From positions 1 through 56,902 of the IMG/VR virus record IMGVR_UViG_3300042350_003263: a stretch of 56,902 nucleotides of DNA; one strand, given 5' to 3'. The DNA is from a virus. Shown here one piece after another: positions 17,821 to 25,001 of this stretch. The notes under the pieces were generated by a model. It did not search any database, was not told where the DNA came from, and saw only the letters and a program-made list of their open reading frames with translations. The position numbers and the translations under genes were made by a program. Each line of letters begins with the position of its first letter. Positions within the stretch are counted from its first letter, which is position 1.

Positions 17821-18476
17821 AAGTATACATAGGACCTTACCGCTACCGTTGGATTTCTAATATCCACGATCGCTGGATGAATAGAAAGTACGCCGAGACT
17901 TGGTGGGATATGGATGATGACAAGTTCTCTCGTATGGACAGGATTGTTCACAAACTTGAGCGTGGGCTTCAAACCATCTACAACAAAACCATTAATAAGT
18001 ATCTTGACAAAGCTCAGCGCAAAGTTAAGATACACGTTGACGGATATGATGTTTGGGGTGCTGATCATACGATTGCAATGCTTGTTCATCCTTTGCTATT
18101 GAAGCTGAAAGAGAACAAGCATGGTGCTCCTTACGTAGATGATGAGGATGTTCCTGAGCATCTTCGTAGCACTGCTGCACCACCAAAAAAGGATGAGTGG
18201 GATATTGATGATAACCACTCTAAGCGTTGGGACTGGGTTCTCGACGAGATGATCTGGGCCTTTGAACAATGTGCAAAGGAAGATACTGGTGACGATCAAT
18301 TCTATTCTGGTGAAGTGGATTGGACGTTTGTAAAAGAAGACGACAAATACTCTAGAATGGAATATGGCCCGAACCATACGTTCAAGATTGACGAAGAAGG
18401 TAAGAAGGCTCATTACGAACGTATCAAGAATGGACACAGACTATTTGGAAAATATTACTTCTCTTTGTGGGACTAG
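17817..18476 (+). CDS. Conserved T4-type phage protein of unknown function (219 aa)
   Basis: ATGA overlap. 'KVYIGPYRYRWISNIHDRW' at the N-terminus, 'KIHVDGYDVWGADHTIAMLVHPLL' and 'RWDWVLDEMIWAFEQ' further on, and 'HYERIKNGHRLFGKYYFSLWD' at the end form a pattern I recognise from many T4-like and other large phages, always unannotated. The stop lies inside the next promoter. Confidence 0.8.
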   Translation: MKVYIGPYRYRWISNIHDRWMNRKYAETWWDMDDDKFSRMDRIVHKLERGLQTIYNKTINKYLDKAQRKVKIHVDGYDVWGADHTIAMLVHPLLLKLKENKHGAPYVDDEDVPEHLRSTAAPPKKDEWDIDDNHSKRWDWVLDEMIWAFEQCAKEDTGDDQFYSGEVDWTFVKEDDKYSRMEYGPNHTFKIDEEGKKAHYERIKNGHRLFGKYYFSLWD

Positions 18477-18508
18477 GGGTTTACAAACCATTTCGAATCC
18501 CTTATATT
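18476..18508 (+). promoter_or_regulatory. Phage promoter, GGGG-TTTACA class
   Basis: GGGG (18476-18479), TTTACA (18480-18485), 17-nt spacer, TATATT (18503-18508). It drives the gene at 18535 and the DNA ligase. Confidence 0.87.
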
Positions 18509-18534
18509 GATAATGTAATAGGAGGAATAAAATA

Positions 18535-18750
18535 ATGAATCTACGACCAATAATGCTGAATGCTGTTCGGCGGCATGCGTCAGCACACATTGAGAAACAT
18601 CGAATTAATATTGAGGTATACTTGGCCAATCCTGTTGGGATTGGCGAACATTCTGATATCATGGATGCTATTGAAAAAGAACTAGAAGAAATGGCAAAGT
18701 ATCACGACCATCTCGAGATTCTTGACAAATATTTTTCAGGGGATGAATAA
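18535..18750 (+). CDS. Hypothetical protein (71 aa)
   Basis: Strong AGGAGG before the ATG. Helical: 'LNAVRRHASAHIEKHRINIEVYL' then 'DIMDAIEKELEEMAKYHDHLE'. Short proteins of this type precede other genes in large phages; function unknown. Directly upstream of, and transcribed with, the ligase. Confidence 0.7.
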   Translation: MNLRPIMLNAVRRHASAHIEKHRINIEVYLANPVGIGEHSDIMDAIEKELEEMAKYHDHLEILDKYFSGDE

Positions 18751-19881
18751 ATGGATTTCTATATCGTTACATCAAGTGAGAAGCTCTACAAGCTGGACAC
18801 GAAAGGTAAAGTACGTGTCTGGCGTGGAGAGACTGGCACTGACGGTGACCGTTGGGCTTGGAGGTCAATTGCTGGTTTACAAGATGGCAAACACGTAACA
18901 TCTGAGTGGCTAGTTGTAGAACAAAAGAACGTAGGTCGTGCAAACGAAACTTCTCTTAAACACCAGGCACTCTTTGAGATGATGGCAGAGTTTAAGAAGA
19001 AAGAAGATACCGGCTATTTCTCTAACATCGATATGATCCATACATTCGATAAGTTTAAGCCGATGTTGGCAGAGAAGTACGATGAAGTTCCTATTAACTG
19101 GTCAAAGGGATATATCTACAGTCAGCCGAAGCTTGATGGCATTCGTTGTATTGCTCGTAAGGATGGTCTGTGGACACGGTCTGGTAAAGAGATTGTAGCT
19201 GTCCCACATATCTGGGAATCGCTGAAGTCATTCTTTGCTGATTATCCTGATATGATTCTTGATGGCGAACTCTATAACCACGAACTGAAAGACGACTTCA
19301 ATACGATCGTATCGCTTGTTCGTAAGACTAAGCCGAAGGATGAAGATCTAGTTAAATCAAAAGAACTGGTCCAGTACCATGTCTATGACGTATACCACTT
19401 GGATAACATTAATATGCCTTTCCGTCAGCGTGAAGCATTGCGTTGGAAAGCCCACACGAACTATATCCATATCGTTCCTACGATGCAGGTTACAGACCCT
19501 AAGTCGATCGATAGTTTGTATGAAGGTTATCTGGAACATGGCTATGAAGGACAGATGATTCGCACGGACTCCGCGTACGCGAACAAGCGCACGAAGGATC
19601 TTTTGAAACGAAAAGAATTCCTTACTGATGAATTCGAGGTTGTCGAGTTGCTCGAAGGTCTTGGTAACTGGCAAGGGTGTGTCAAACATCTTGTTCTTAA
19701 ACTGAATGATACTACTACGTTCCAAGCTGGTATTCGTGGTGATCTACAGACTCTTGGTGATATGTGGAAGAACCAGGATAAGCCTGATTGGGTTACACTG
19801 CGTTACTTTACTCCTACCCCCGATGGCATTCCTCGTTTCCCTGTCGTAATTGATTGGGGAAAAGGAAAAAGATTGGATTAA
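18751..19881 (+). CDS. ATP-dependent DNA ligase with an N-terminal WGR-like domain
   Basis: 376 aa. Residues 1-85 resemble a WGR domain ('KVRVWRGETG', 'EQKNVGRANETS'), which binds DNA ends in PARPs and some ligases. The nucleotidyltransferase core has motif I K127-L-D-G-I-R (lysine takes AMP), motif III-like 'MILDGELY', 'YEGQMIRT' (motif IV) and 'KDLLKRKEF' (motif V). The C-terminus is an OB-fold-like region ending in 'TPTPDGIPRFPV'. It seals nicks in phage DNA replication or repair. The start abuts the previous stop. Confidence 0.92.
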   Translation: MDFYIVTSSEKLYKLDTKGKVRVWRGETGTDGDRWAWRSIAGLQDGKHVTSEWLVVEQKNVGRANETSLKHQALFEMMAEFKKKEDTGYFSNIDMIHTFDKFKPMLAEKYDEVPINWSKGYIYSQPKLDGIRCIARKDGLWTRSGKEIVAVPHIWESLKSFFADYPDMILDGELYNHELKDDFNTIVSLVRKTKPKDEDLVKSKELVQYHVYDVYHLDNINMPFRQREALRWKAHTNYIHIVPTMQVTDPKSIDSLYEGYLEHGYEGQMIRTDSAYANKRTKDLLKRKEFLTDEFEVVELLEGLGNWQGCVKHLVLKLNDTTTFQAGIRGDLQTLGDMWKNQDKPDWVTLRYFTPTPDGIPRFPVVIDWGKGKRLD

Positions 19882-19890
19882 TTTGAAATA

Positions 19891-19924
19891 GGGGGTTTAC
19901 ATTTCGTTTTAGATAGATTATATC
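19891..19924 (+). promoter_or_regulatory. Phage promoter, G5-TTTACA class
   Basis: GGGGG (19891-19895), TTTACA (19896-19901), 17-nt spacer, TATATC (19919-19924). It drives the gene at 19953. Confidence 0.85.
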
Positions 19925-19952
19925 TACATTATAGGGAACGAAAGGAAACCCA

Positions 19953-20303
19953 ATGATTACCATCTACCAGATCCAACTGACCGACGATCAGATCCTCGCG
20001 ATCAATGCAGGTCGTAACGTGGAAGCTTTCACCGTTCGTAATCGGATGGGTCTGGGGTTTGATAACTCTAAGTTCTCCGAAGATTACCTGAAGCACTACG
20101 TCAAAGGTTGGGAAATCGATACCACCGACCTGGACGAAGCGTTCGAAGTTTCGAATGGGATTGGTGATCGCTATAAGGGTAATCGCATCGGTCGTGCACA
20201 TTCTGGTTCGGTTGGCGATATCTTCGTCGATGATAACGGTGATTGCTTCATCTGCGACACCTTTGGATTTGTAGCTGTTGGCTACTACAAAATGGAGGCT
20301 TGA
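19953..20303 (+). CDS. Hypothetical protein (116 aa)
   Basis: GGAAACCCA upstream of the ATG. 'IYQIQLTDDQILAINAGRNVE' and the C-terminal 'VDDNGDCFICDTFGFVAVGYYKM'. Family not recognised. First gene of an operon running to at least 22324. Confidence 0.7.
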   Translation: MITIYQIQLTDDQILAINAGRNVEAFTVRNRMGLGFDNSKFSEDYLKHYVKGWEIDTTDLDEAFEVSNGIGDRYKGNRIGRAHSGSVGDIFVDDNGDCFICDTFGFVAVGYYKMEA

Positions 20304-20305
20304 TC

Positions 20306-20470
20306 GTGTACAAGATCTATGCACACTACGAAGAATTTGATCGTAAGACAGGTAATCGCTACGAATCTTACGATCTTTTCAAAGCAGATACCAAAGACGA
20401 GGCTGAAAAACTAGTTGAAGGTCTTGACAAAACGTACTATGAATACATTGAAATCGTAAAGGCTCTCTAA
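20306..20470 (+). CDS. Small hypothetical protein with GTG start (54 aa)
   Basis: GTG 20306 is chosen because GGAGG lies 8 nt upstream; the in-frame start at 20243 would overlap the previous gene. 'YKIYAHYEEFDRKTGNRYESYD' suggests a small beta/alpha domain. Function unknown. Confidence 0.65.
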   Translation: MYKIYAHYEEFDRKTGNRYESYDLFKADTKDEAEKLVEGLDKTYYEYIEIVKAL

Positions 20471-20914
20471 ATGCTGATCGTATTTGATATCGATGGAACG
20501 CTCGCTAACATCGAACACAGGCTGCATCACGTTCGTAGCAAGCCTAAGAACTGGCCAGCATTTGATGCTGGCATTCCGAATGATAAGGTAAATGAGCCTG
20601 TCGCAGAAGCATTCCGCTCGCTGTCTGCATTTAACACTATCATTCTTGCGAGTGGGCGGAATGAGCGTAGTCGCTCTGCTACTGAAAAGTGGCTACAGAG
20701 CAATGGGTTTTATGAATACGAAAAACTCTACATGCGGAAGGCAGACGACTTCCGCGGCGACGATGTTGTAAAGCAGGAAATCTTGGATCAAATCGTTGCT
20801 GACTATGGTAAGAAGCCAGACATGGTGTTTGACGATAGACCCCGTGTGGTTCGCATGTGGCGTGATAACGGTATCTTTGTGTTTAACGTCTATCAAGGCG
20901 AGGAGGACTTCTAA
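20471..20914 (+). CDS. Pnkp-type 3'-phosphatase (HAD domain without the kinase)
   Basis: 147 aa, equivalent to the C-terminal phosphatase half of T4 Pnkp. Motif I 'VFDIDGTLANIEHR' (D-x-D-x-T), motif II 'ILASGRNERSR', lysine region 'KADDFRGDDVVKQEIL' (very like T4 'RKDDVVKEEI') and acidic motif 'MVFDDRPRVVRMW'. T4 Pnkp removes 2',3'-cyclic or 3'-phosphates during tRNA repair; here the N-terminal kinase is absent. In a phage with so many tRNAs and a Ro-like protein a role in RNA repair is plausible (inference). Confidence 0.88.
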   Translation: MLIVFDIDGTLANIEHRLHHVRSKPKNWPAFDAGIPNDKVNEPVAEAFRSLSAFNTIILASGRNERSRSATEKWLQSNGFYEYEKLYMRKADDFRGDDVVKQEILDQIVADYGKKPDMVFDDRPRVVRMWRDNGIFVFNVYQGEEDF

Positions 20915-21072
20915 TGAATGAACATTTCGCTAAACTTGTATTCTTTCTTCTTGAGCTTGAAAGGGAAAAACCATATACAATGTATGCAACATGGCGAGTT
21001 AATGAAGTAGTTGATAGCCTTGCTGCTATTATGAATGTAGAACCATATCAACTGAGGGACCTGGTAAAATGA
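20914..21072 (+). CDS. Small hypothetical protein (52 aa)
   Basis: TAATG overlap with the phosphatase gene, AGGAGG upstream. 'HFAKLVFFLLELEREKPYTMY' then a helix-turn-helix-sized C-terminus ('RVNEVVDSLAAIMNVEPYQLR'). Possibly DNA-binding; too short to be sure. Confidence 0.55.
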   Translation: MNEHFAKLVFFLLELEREKPYTMYATWRVNEVVDSLAAIMNVEPYQLRDLVK

Positions 21073-21236
21073 TTAACACATCAGGCGCATATATTCTTGT
21101 TCTGATCTACACTTGGAACGCCTCTGCTATGATAACGATAGAATTCCCTAATTATGATTCTTGCAAAGCTGCTATTACGCAACTTGAACCGGTGCACACC
21201 TTGCAAGGATATTGTATTGCAAAGGAAGTAAAATGA
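21069..21236 (+). CDS. Small cysteine-containing, possibly exported protein (55 aa)
   Basis: ATGA overlap. A hydrophobic N-terminal stretch ('AYILVLIYTWNASAMITI') followed by 'YDSCKAAITQLEPV' and 'GYCIAKEVK', two cysteines. Same layout as the gene at 13218 and like many tiny phage proteins with an N-terminal export segment. Confidence 0.6.
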   Translation: MINTSGAYILVLIYTWNASAMITIEFPNYDSCKAAITQLEPVHTLQGYCIAKEVK

Positions 21237-21553
21237 GTGACGAAGAATTGATTAAGAAGCTGCGACAGCACAGATACAATACATGGAATGATGATTTAGG
21301 CCCAGAACGAGACAAAGCACTTGCCGCCGACCGTATTGAATATCTCTCGAAGAAGCTAAAACTTCTCGAGAAGACCGACCTGTATATGAAGACGATGTAT
21401 CCTGAACATACAGGATTCTACTTCATCTGTGGTGAAGGTGGAACAAAGGATGACAATGGTCTTCCTGAACGTCTGCACGTCTGTCCTGCATATGGAGCAG
21501 ACTGGATAATGGTATATACACGAACCGATAAAACCTCTGGACCGGAGTATTGA
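21233..21553 (+). CDS. Hypothetical protein (106 aa)
   Basis: Start at ATG 21233 overlapping the previous stop; the in-frame start at 21212 is inside that gene. N-terminal helix 'DEELIKKLRQHRYNTWNDD' then 'ADRIEYLSKKLKLLEK', a C-terminal domain of unknown type. Short Ea8.5-like phage proteins share the 'IEYL...L' helix, but the match is weak. Confidence 0.65.
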   Translation: MSDEELIKKLRQHRYNTWNDDLGPERDKALAADRIEYLSKKLKLLEKTDLYMKTMYPEHTGFYFICGEGGTKDDNGLPERLHVCPAYGADWIMVYTRTDKTSGPEY

Positions 21554-21554
21554 G

Positions 21555-21881
21555 ATGACCAAATATGCAATCGTAACTGCTATCTCGTCTTACCGTATGC
21601 GTTACTGCATTCCAGTAGATGAACTGCAACAACTGAACACCGAGGTTCCTATCGAAGGTCACGAGATTGAGTGGGCTGAAGACTGTGTTACCTGTGGCGA
21701 AGTAGAGGAATTCTCTCAGAAGCACATTGGTGAACAGATCATCGATGCAGTTGTTATCGATGAAGATGCTATGCTTGGACAGTTTGATAAAGATAATGAC
21801 TATCTTGTCGAATGGACCAAAGAGAAAAAGATCCAGCACGTACGCAACTGGAAGTTTGATAAAACAGGATACAGCCTATAA
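21555..21881 (+). CDS. Hypothetical protein (108 aa)
   Basis: Follows the previous gene after 1 nt. Beta-rich with 'YAIVTAISSYRMRYCIPVDEL' and 'EDCVTCGEVEEFSQKHIGE' (C-x2-C). Repeating small phage beta/alpha domain; function unknown. Confidence 0.7.
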   Translation: MTKYAIVTAISSYRMRYCIPVDELQQLNTEVPIEGHEIEWAEDCVTCGEVEEFSQKHIGEQIIDAVVIDEDAMLGQFDKDNDYLVEWTKEKKIQHVRNWKFDKTGYSL

Positions 21882-22324
21882 TGACTACGATCTATAAAGG
21901 TGTAGTGTCGAAGGAGTTTGTCACTCGTCGTGATAAGCAAGTCGCAGAAGATAAGCGGGACTATGATACTGCTATGAGACAGTGGGACTTCGAATATCCG
22001 GAGTATCATCAATCCAAAGTCGGTGGTCATACCATCTATCATGGTTACGAATACGACACCAAACATCCTTTCTTCGGCAACTGTGACTTCAAACACGTCA
22101 ACAGATTCGATGAAATCCATATCTCTCCATACATCCTTAAGCAACTGCAGAAGGGTAAGATCAATCACATTGTGGCATGGAGGTTCCTTGAAAAGGATTG
22201 GGGCAAATCCTTACAAGAAGGTGACGAAGTCAAGTATTCGATCCTAGAATATATTCCTACCTCTGAAATACTTACTGCTATTCAGGAAAAAAGTGAAGCT
22301 AGGGGGTTTACAATTAAGACGTAA
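21881..22324 (+). CDS. Hypothetical protein (147 aa)
   Basis: Overlaps the previous stop by one base (TAATG). 'GVVSKEFVTRRDKQVAEDKRD' helix and 'NHIVAWRFLEKDWGKSLQEGDEV'. Family not recognised. Its last codons contain the next promoter's -35 and G-tract. Confidence 0.7.
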   Translation: MTTIYKGVVSKEFVTRRDKQVAEDKRDYDTAMRQWDFEYPEYHQSKVGGHTIYHGYEYDTKHPFFGNCDFKHVNRFDEIHISPYILKQLQKGKINHIVAWRFLEKDWGKSLQEGDEVKYSILEYIPTSEILTAIQEKSEARGFTIKT

Positions 22325-22335
22325 AGTCTTATATT
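22302..22335 (+). promoter_or_regulatory. Phage promoter, G5-TTTACA class, inside a gene end
   Basis: GGGGG (22302-22306), TTTACA (22307-22312), 17-nt spacer, TATATT (22330-22335). The promoter is embedded in the last codons of the upstream gene. Confidence 0.87.
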
Positions 22336-22360
22336 AGTAAGGTAACAGAGGAGATACATC

Positions 22361-22543
22361 ATGAACGGCTTCGATATCCAATCCGCTTCTGAAGTTGCTA
22401 ACCGCCTTCGCGCTATCACTCGTCGTGCAAAGACTTTCAATCACGACCGGGAACGGATCTTGGAAGAGATTATCTTTATGGCAGAAAACTTTGAACTCCT
22501 TGCCCTTCGCATCGGTGACGAGATGGAAAGGGAAATGGCATGA
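22361..22543 (+). CDS. Small helical protein (60 aa)
   Basis: GAGGAGATACATC before the ATG. Basic/acidic helices 'SEVANRLRAITRRAKTFNHD' and 'LEEIIFMAENFELLALRIGDE'. Function unknown. Confidence 0.65.
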   Translation: MNGFDIQSASEVANRLRAITRRAKTFNHDRERILEEIIFMAENFELLALRIGDEMEREMA

Positions 22544-22647
22544 TTGGAAAGTTTATAGATGGGTTTATCGAGGGGTTGATTAAGTCCCTTCCTTATTCCC
22601 TTGCATTTTGGTGTGGATTTTATTTAGGTATTTTGTATATGTTGTGA
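22540..22647 (+). CDS. Tiny membrane protein (35 aa)
   Basis: ATGA overlap with the previous gene. 'FIDGFIEGLIKSLPYSLAFW' and 'CGFYLGILYML' form one membrane segment. Function unknown. The stop lies 5 nt before the next promoter's G-tract. Confidence 0.5.
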   Translation: MIGKFIDGFIEGLIKSLPYSLAFWCGFYLGILYML

Positions 22648-22651
22648 AATA

Positions 22652-22685
22652 GGGGGTTTACATTCCTATCACAAGGCCTTATATA
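22652..22685 (+). promoter_or_regulatory. Phage promoter, G5-TTTACA class
   Basis: GGGGG (22652-22656), TTTACA (22657-22662), 17-nt spacer, TATATA (22680-22685). It drives the gene at 22710. Confidence 0.85.
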
Positions 22686-22709
22686 AAGAACGTAACCAAG
22701 GAGAATCCC

Positions 22710-22979
22710 ATGACGATCGCAGTCACCTACGAAGAACGTATCGCTCTTATCAAGCGCATTGCTGAACGCAAAAAGACTTTGACTAAGGTCAAGACTAAGT
22801 CGCAGTCTGTCTTTGATATCATGGACAAGTACGAAGATACGGAAAAGCGTAACGCTAAGTTCGTAGAAGAAGATAAATCCAAGAATGATAACCACTGGAC
22901 TGACGCTCCTAAGTACGCAAAGGAGCACTACGGTGAAGTCTATCACGCAACTACGAGGTACGACAATGACTGGGAATGA
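22710..22979 (+). CDS. Hypothetical charged protein (89 aa)
   Basis: AAGGAG 8 nt before the ATG. Lysine/glutamate-rich: 'ERIALIKRIAERKKTLTKVK', 'DNHWTDAPKYAKEHYGEVYH'. Family not recognised. Confidence 0.65.
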   Translation: MTIAVTYEERIALIKRIAERKKTLTKVKTKSQSVFDIMDKYEDTEKRNAKFVEEDKSKNDNHWTDAPKYAKEHYGEVYHATTRYDNDWE

Positions 22980-23142
22980 TAGAACGCACATTATCCTTTT
23001 CGAACTAAAGGATGAAATCCAAGAACTACAATGGAACATTAAAGAGCTTAGTGGCGTTGTCGCTGAGCTCTCTCGTGATGTAAAGGTCCTTAAACATAGG
23101 GTCGATGAGATTAATATGCATACCGAAGGAGATGGTAAATGA
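22966..23142 (+). CDS. Small coiled-coil protein (58 aa)
   Basis: Start at ATG 22966 after CGAGG; overlaps the previous gene by 14 nt in another frame. Heptad-like helix 'LFELKDEIQELQWNIKELSG' and 'VAELSRDVKVLKHRVDEI'. Function unknown. Confidence 0.6.
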   Translation: MTGNDRTHIILFELKDEIQELQWNIKELSGVVAELSRDVKVLKHRVDEINMHTEGDGK

Positions 23143-23387
23143 CTCGTGAAGAGATGATGGAACAATTAGTCAAGCGTGAATGTCGAGTGATCTTCCGCAA
23201 GGCAAACGGTGAAGAGCGTGATATGATCTGCACTCTTCAAGAGTCCGTGGTTCCTGCTGCAACCAAGGCAGATCCGCTTTCCCAAACGAAGGTGCGGTCA
23301 ATCAATGAAGAAGTTATTCCTGTCTGGGATGTGAAAGCACAAGGTTGGCGGTCGTTCCGTGTTGATAGTGTAATCTCTTTCTCGTGA
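23139..23387 (+). CDS. WYL_2-type (DUF2693-like) SH3-fold protein (82 aa)
   Basis: ATGA overlap. The pattern 'CRVIFRKANGEERDMICTLQ' ... 'VIPVWDVKAQGWRSFRVDSV' is that of the small Sm/SH3-like WYL_2 family found next to replication genes in many phages. Possibly nucleic-acid binding; role unknown. Confidence 0.75.
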   Translation: MTREEMMEQLVKRECRVIFRKANGEERDMICTLQESVVPAATKADPLSQTKVRSINEEVIPVWDVKAQGWRSFRVDSVISFS

Positions 23388-23397
23388 TTGTAATCTG

Positions 23398-23405
23398 TAT
23401 AAATA
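23398..23405 (+). promoter_or_regulatory. T4-type late promoter
   Basis: Exact TATAAATA, 25 nt before the ATG at 23430. It would allow late expression of the operon that includes gp33 and the sulfotransferase. Confidence 0.7.
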
Positions 23406-23429
23406 GTCTGAACTACATTGGAGTACAAA

Positions 23430-23675
23430 ATGTGGATTGACCCCATCACTTTAAACTGGATCATCATTGGTGTCGCATCCTTTGTGGCTATGATGATCGG
23501 TTACTCCGTTGGACGTAAAGGCAATGAGTCTATTATCGCAGGTACAATTTCATATCTTTCCGATGAAGGGTTTGTCAAGTCTTATACAGACGAAGAAGGC
23601 GAACTCCACCTAGTTAAACTGAATGAGGATATGCCCAATGGCCGCCGTCGTAAGAAGAACGCAACCAAAGCGTAA
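23430..23675 (+). CDS. Membrane-anchored small protein (81 aa)
   Basis: ATG chosen over an upstream TTG at 23418 because TTGGAG lies at the right distance. One N-terminal membrane segment ('WIIIGVASFVAMMIGYSVG') then a soluble strand-rich tail ('ISYLSDEGFVKSYTDEEGEL') with a basic C-terminus. Such proteins are common in T4-like phages; function unknown. Confidence 0.65.
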   Translation: MWIDPITLNWIIIGVASFVAMMIGYSVGRKGNESIIAGTISYLSDEGFVKSYTDEEGELHLVKLNEDMPNGRRRKKNATKA

Positions 23676-24783
23676 GAAAGCTACCCCACTTCCTCGCAAA
23701 CCCAGAACTGGTATCTTAGCAGCACCCACTGAGTCATATCAGTGGTTTGCTGAATACCTTCGTACGGATGTCGAGAAGAAAGAGATTGCTGGGGTAATCC
23801 GTAACTACATCAAAGAGAATTATAAAGGGGAAGAACGTACTCTTCTCCTGAATGCTCCTGACTATTACTATACGAGCGAGTATGGTGTAGCTGCTACTAT
23901 CCAGTGGAAGAGCCTAGGATACCCATGGCCCGACCGGTGGGATGGTAATAAGAAGATCCAGTCTTACATCGACCGTACTCGTGCTGCTGCTCTGAAGAAG
24001 CTGCTGGACAAGCAAGAGGATAGTGATACACCCAAGATCACTCAACGTTCTCCAATGGAAGTGGTGAAGGAAAGAACTACTGACTTCATTGCAAACATCG
24101 AAGAGGTGTTGGACCTTTTCTATAAAGGTGTACATGTTGACATCGAAAACTATTCTGTCTATAATGAGATGATCAAGGCAGATCTGAATTCGTTCTCTGC
24201 CAAGCACGTTCTGGATTATTATATCCCTCTACAAAAAGAGGTAGAGGAACTGGTGAATGAAAAGACCGGCGATTTAGTTGAAGGTTATCGTCATATGCCA
24301 GTTGCTGAACGTCGTAGATATCTTACTCTGGTACAGAAGATTGTCGATGATACGAAGCGCTATCTGCTTTCTAAGAAGGCGAAGCGCGCTCCAGCAAAGC
24401 CGAAGGTAAAGACTGCTGATAAGCAGATTACCAAGATCGTCTATGCAAAGGATTCTGCTGAGTTTAAACTTACATCGATTAACCCCATGCAGATCATCGG
24501 TGCTAAGAGGTTGTTTACTTTCAACGTAAAAGAACGTATAATTACAGAGTACGTTACACGATCCTCAAAAGGATTCGAGATGAAGGGAACTACACTCCAG
24601 CTTTTCGATGAGGAGCAATCCCGATCCATTCGTCTACGTAAGCCAGATGAGTCTCTGACGATCTTCCTTACGAAACCGAAGACATATATCCATAAGCATT
24701 GGGATACGCTTACTACGAAGGCAACTAAACCAACCGGACGTATCAACAAGGATACAATCATTTTAAGAGTAATGGATGCATGA
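23638..24783 (+). CDS. Conserved hypothetical protein (381 aa) upstream of gp33
   Basis: Start at ATG 23638, 8 nt after GAGG; an in-frame ATG at 23623 is possible. Basic N-terminus ('RRTQPKRKKATPLPRKPRTG'), long helical middle ('QWFAEYLRTDVEKKEIAGVI', 'VEELVNEKTGDLVEGYRHM'), then a beta-rich C-terminal domain ending 'KPTGRINKDTIILRVMDA'. I recognise this ending from uncharacterised proteins of T4-like phages. No enzyme motif. The C-terminus overlaps the gp33 start (ATGA), so it may share in transcription or replication. Confidence 0.7.
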   Translation: MAAVVRRTQPKRKKATPLPRKPRTGILAAPTESYQWFAEYLRTDVEKKEIAGVIRNYIKENYKGEERTLLLNAPDYYYTSEYGVAATIQWKSLGYPWPDRWDGNKKIQSYIDRTRAAALKKLLDKQEDSDTPKITQRSPMEVVKERTTDFIANIEEVLDLFYKGVHVDIENYSVYNEMIKADLNSFSAKHVLDYYIPLQKEVEELVNEKTGDLVEGYRHMPVAERRRYLTLVQKIVDDTKRYLLSKKAKRAPAKPKVKTADKQITKIVYAKDSAEFKLTSINPMQIIGAKRLFTFNVKERIITEYVTRSSKGFEMKGTTLQLFDEEQSRSIRLRKPDESLTIFLTKPKTYIHKHWDTLTTKATKPTGRINKDTIILRVMDA

Positions 24784-25001
24784 ATAACTTTTTAACTAAA
24801 TCGGAATTTTCTAGGATCGTAGAGAAGCATGTGCTTGATCGAAAGATGAGCTATATGGAAGCAGCACTATGTGCTTGTGAAGATCATGGCATTGATCCAG
24901 AAGACATAAAGAAATTTGTATCTACTCCTATCCGCGACAAGATCGAAGGTGAAGCTATGAAGCTGAATTTGATCCCTCGAAGTAATGAGCTTTTCTTTTG
25001 A
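24780..25001 (+). CDS. 33: gp33-like late transcription co-activator (73 aa)
   Basis: ATGA overlap with the gene before. The sequence 'TKSEFSRIVEKHVLDRKMSYMEA', 'CEDHGIDPEDIKKF' and 'IEGEAMKLNLIPRSN' has the layout of short gp33 homologues in marine T4-like phages. In T4, gp33 binds the RNA polymerase beta flap and links the sliding clamp to late promoters (TATAAATA). Seven such late promoters are seen in this window, which supports the call. Confidence 0.85.
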   Translation: MNNFLTKSEFSRIVEKHVLDRKMSYMEAALCACEDHGIDPEDIKKFVSTPIRDKIEGEAMKLNLIPRSNELFF

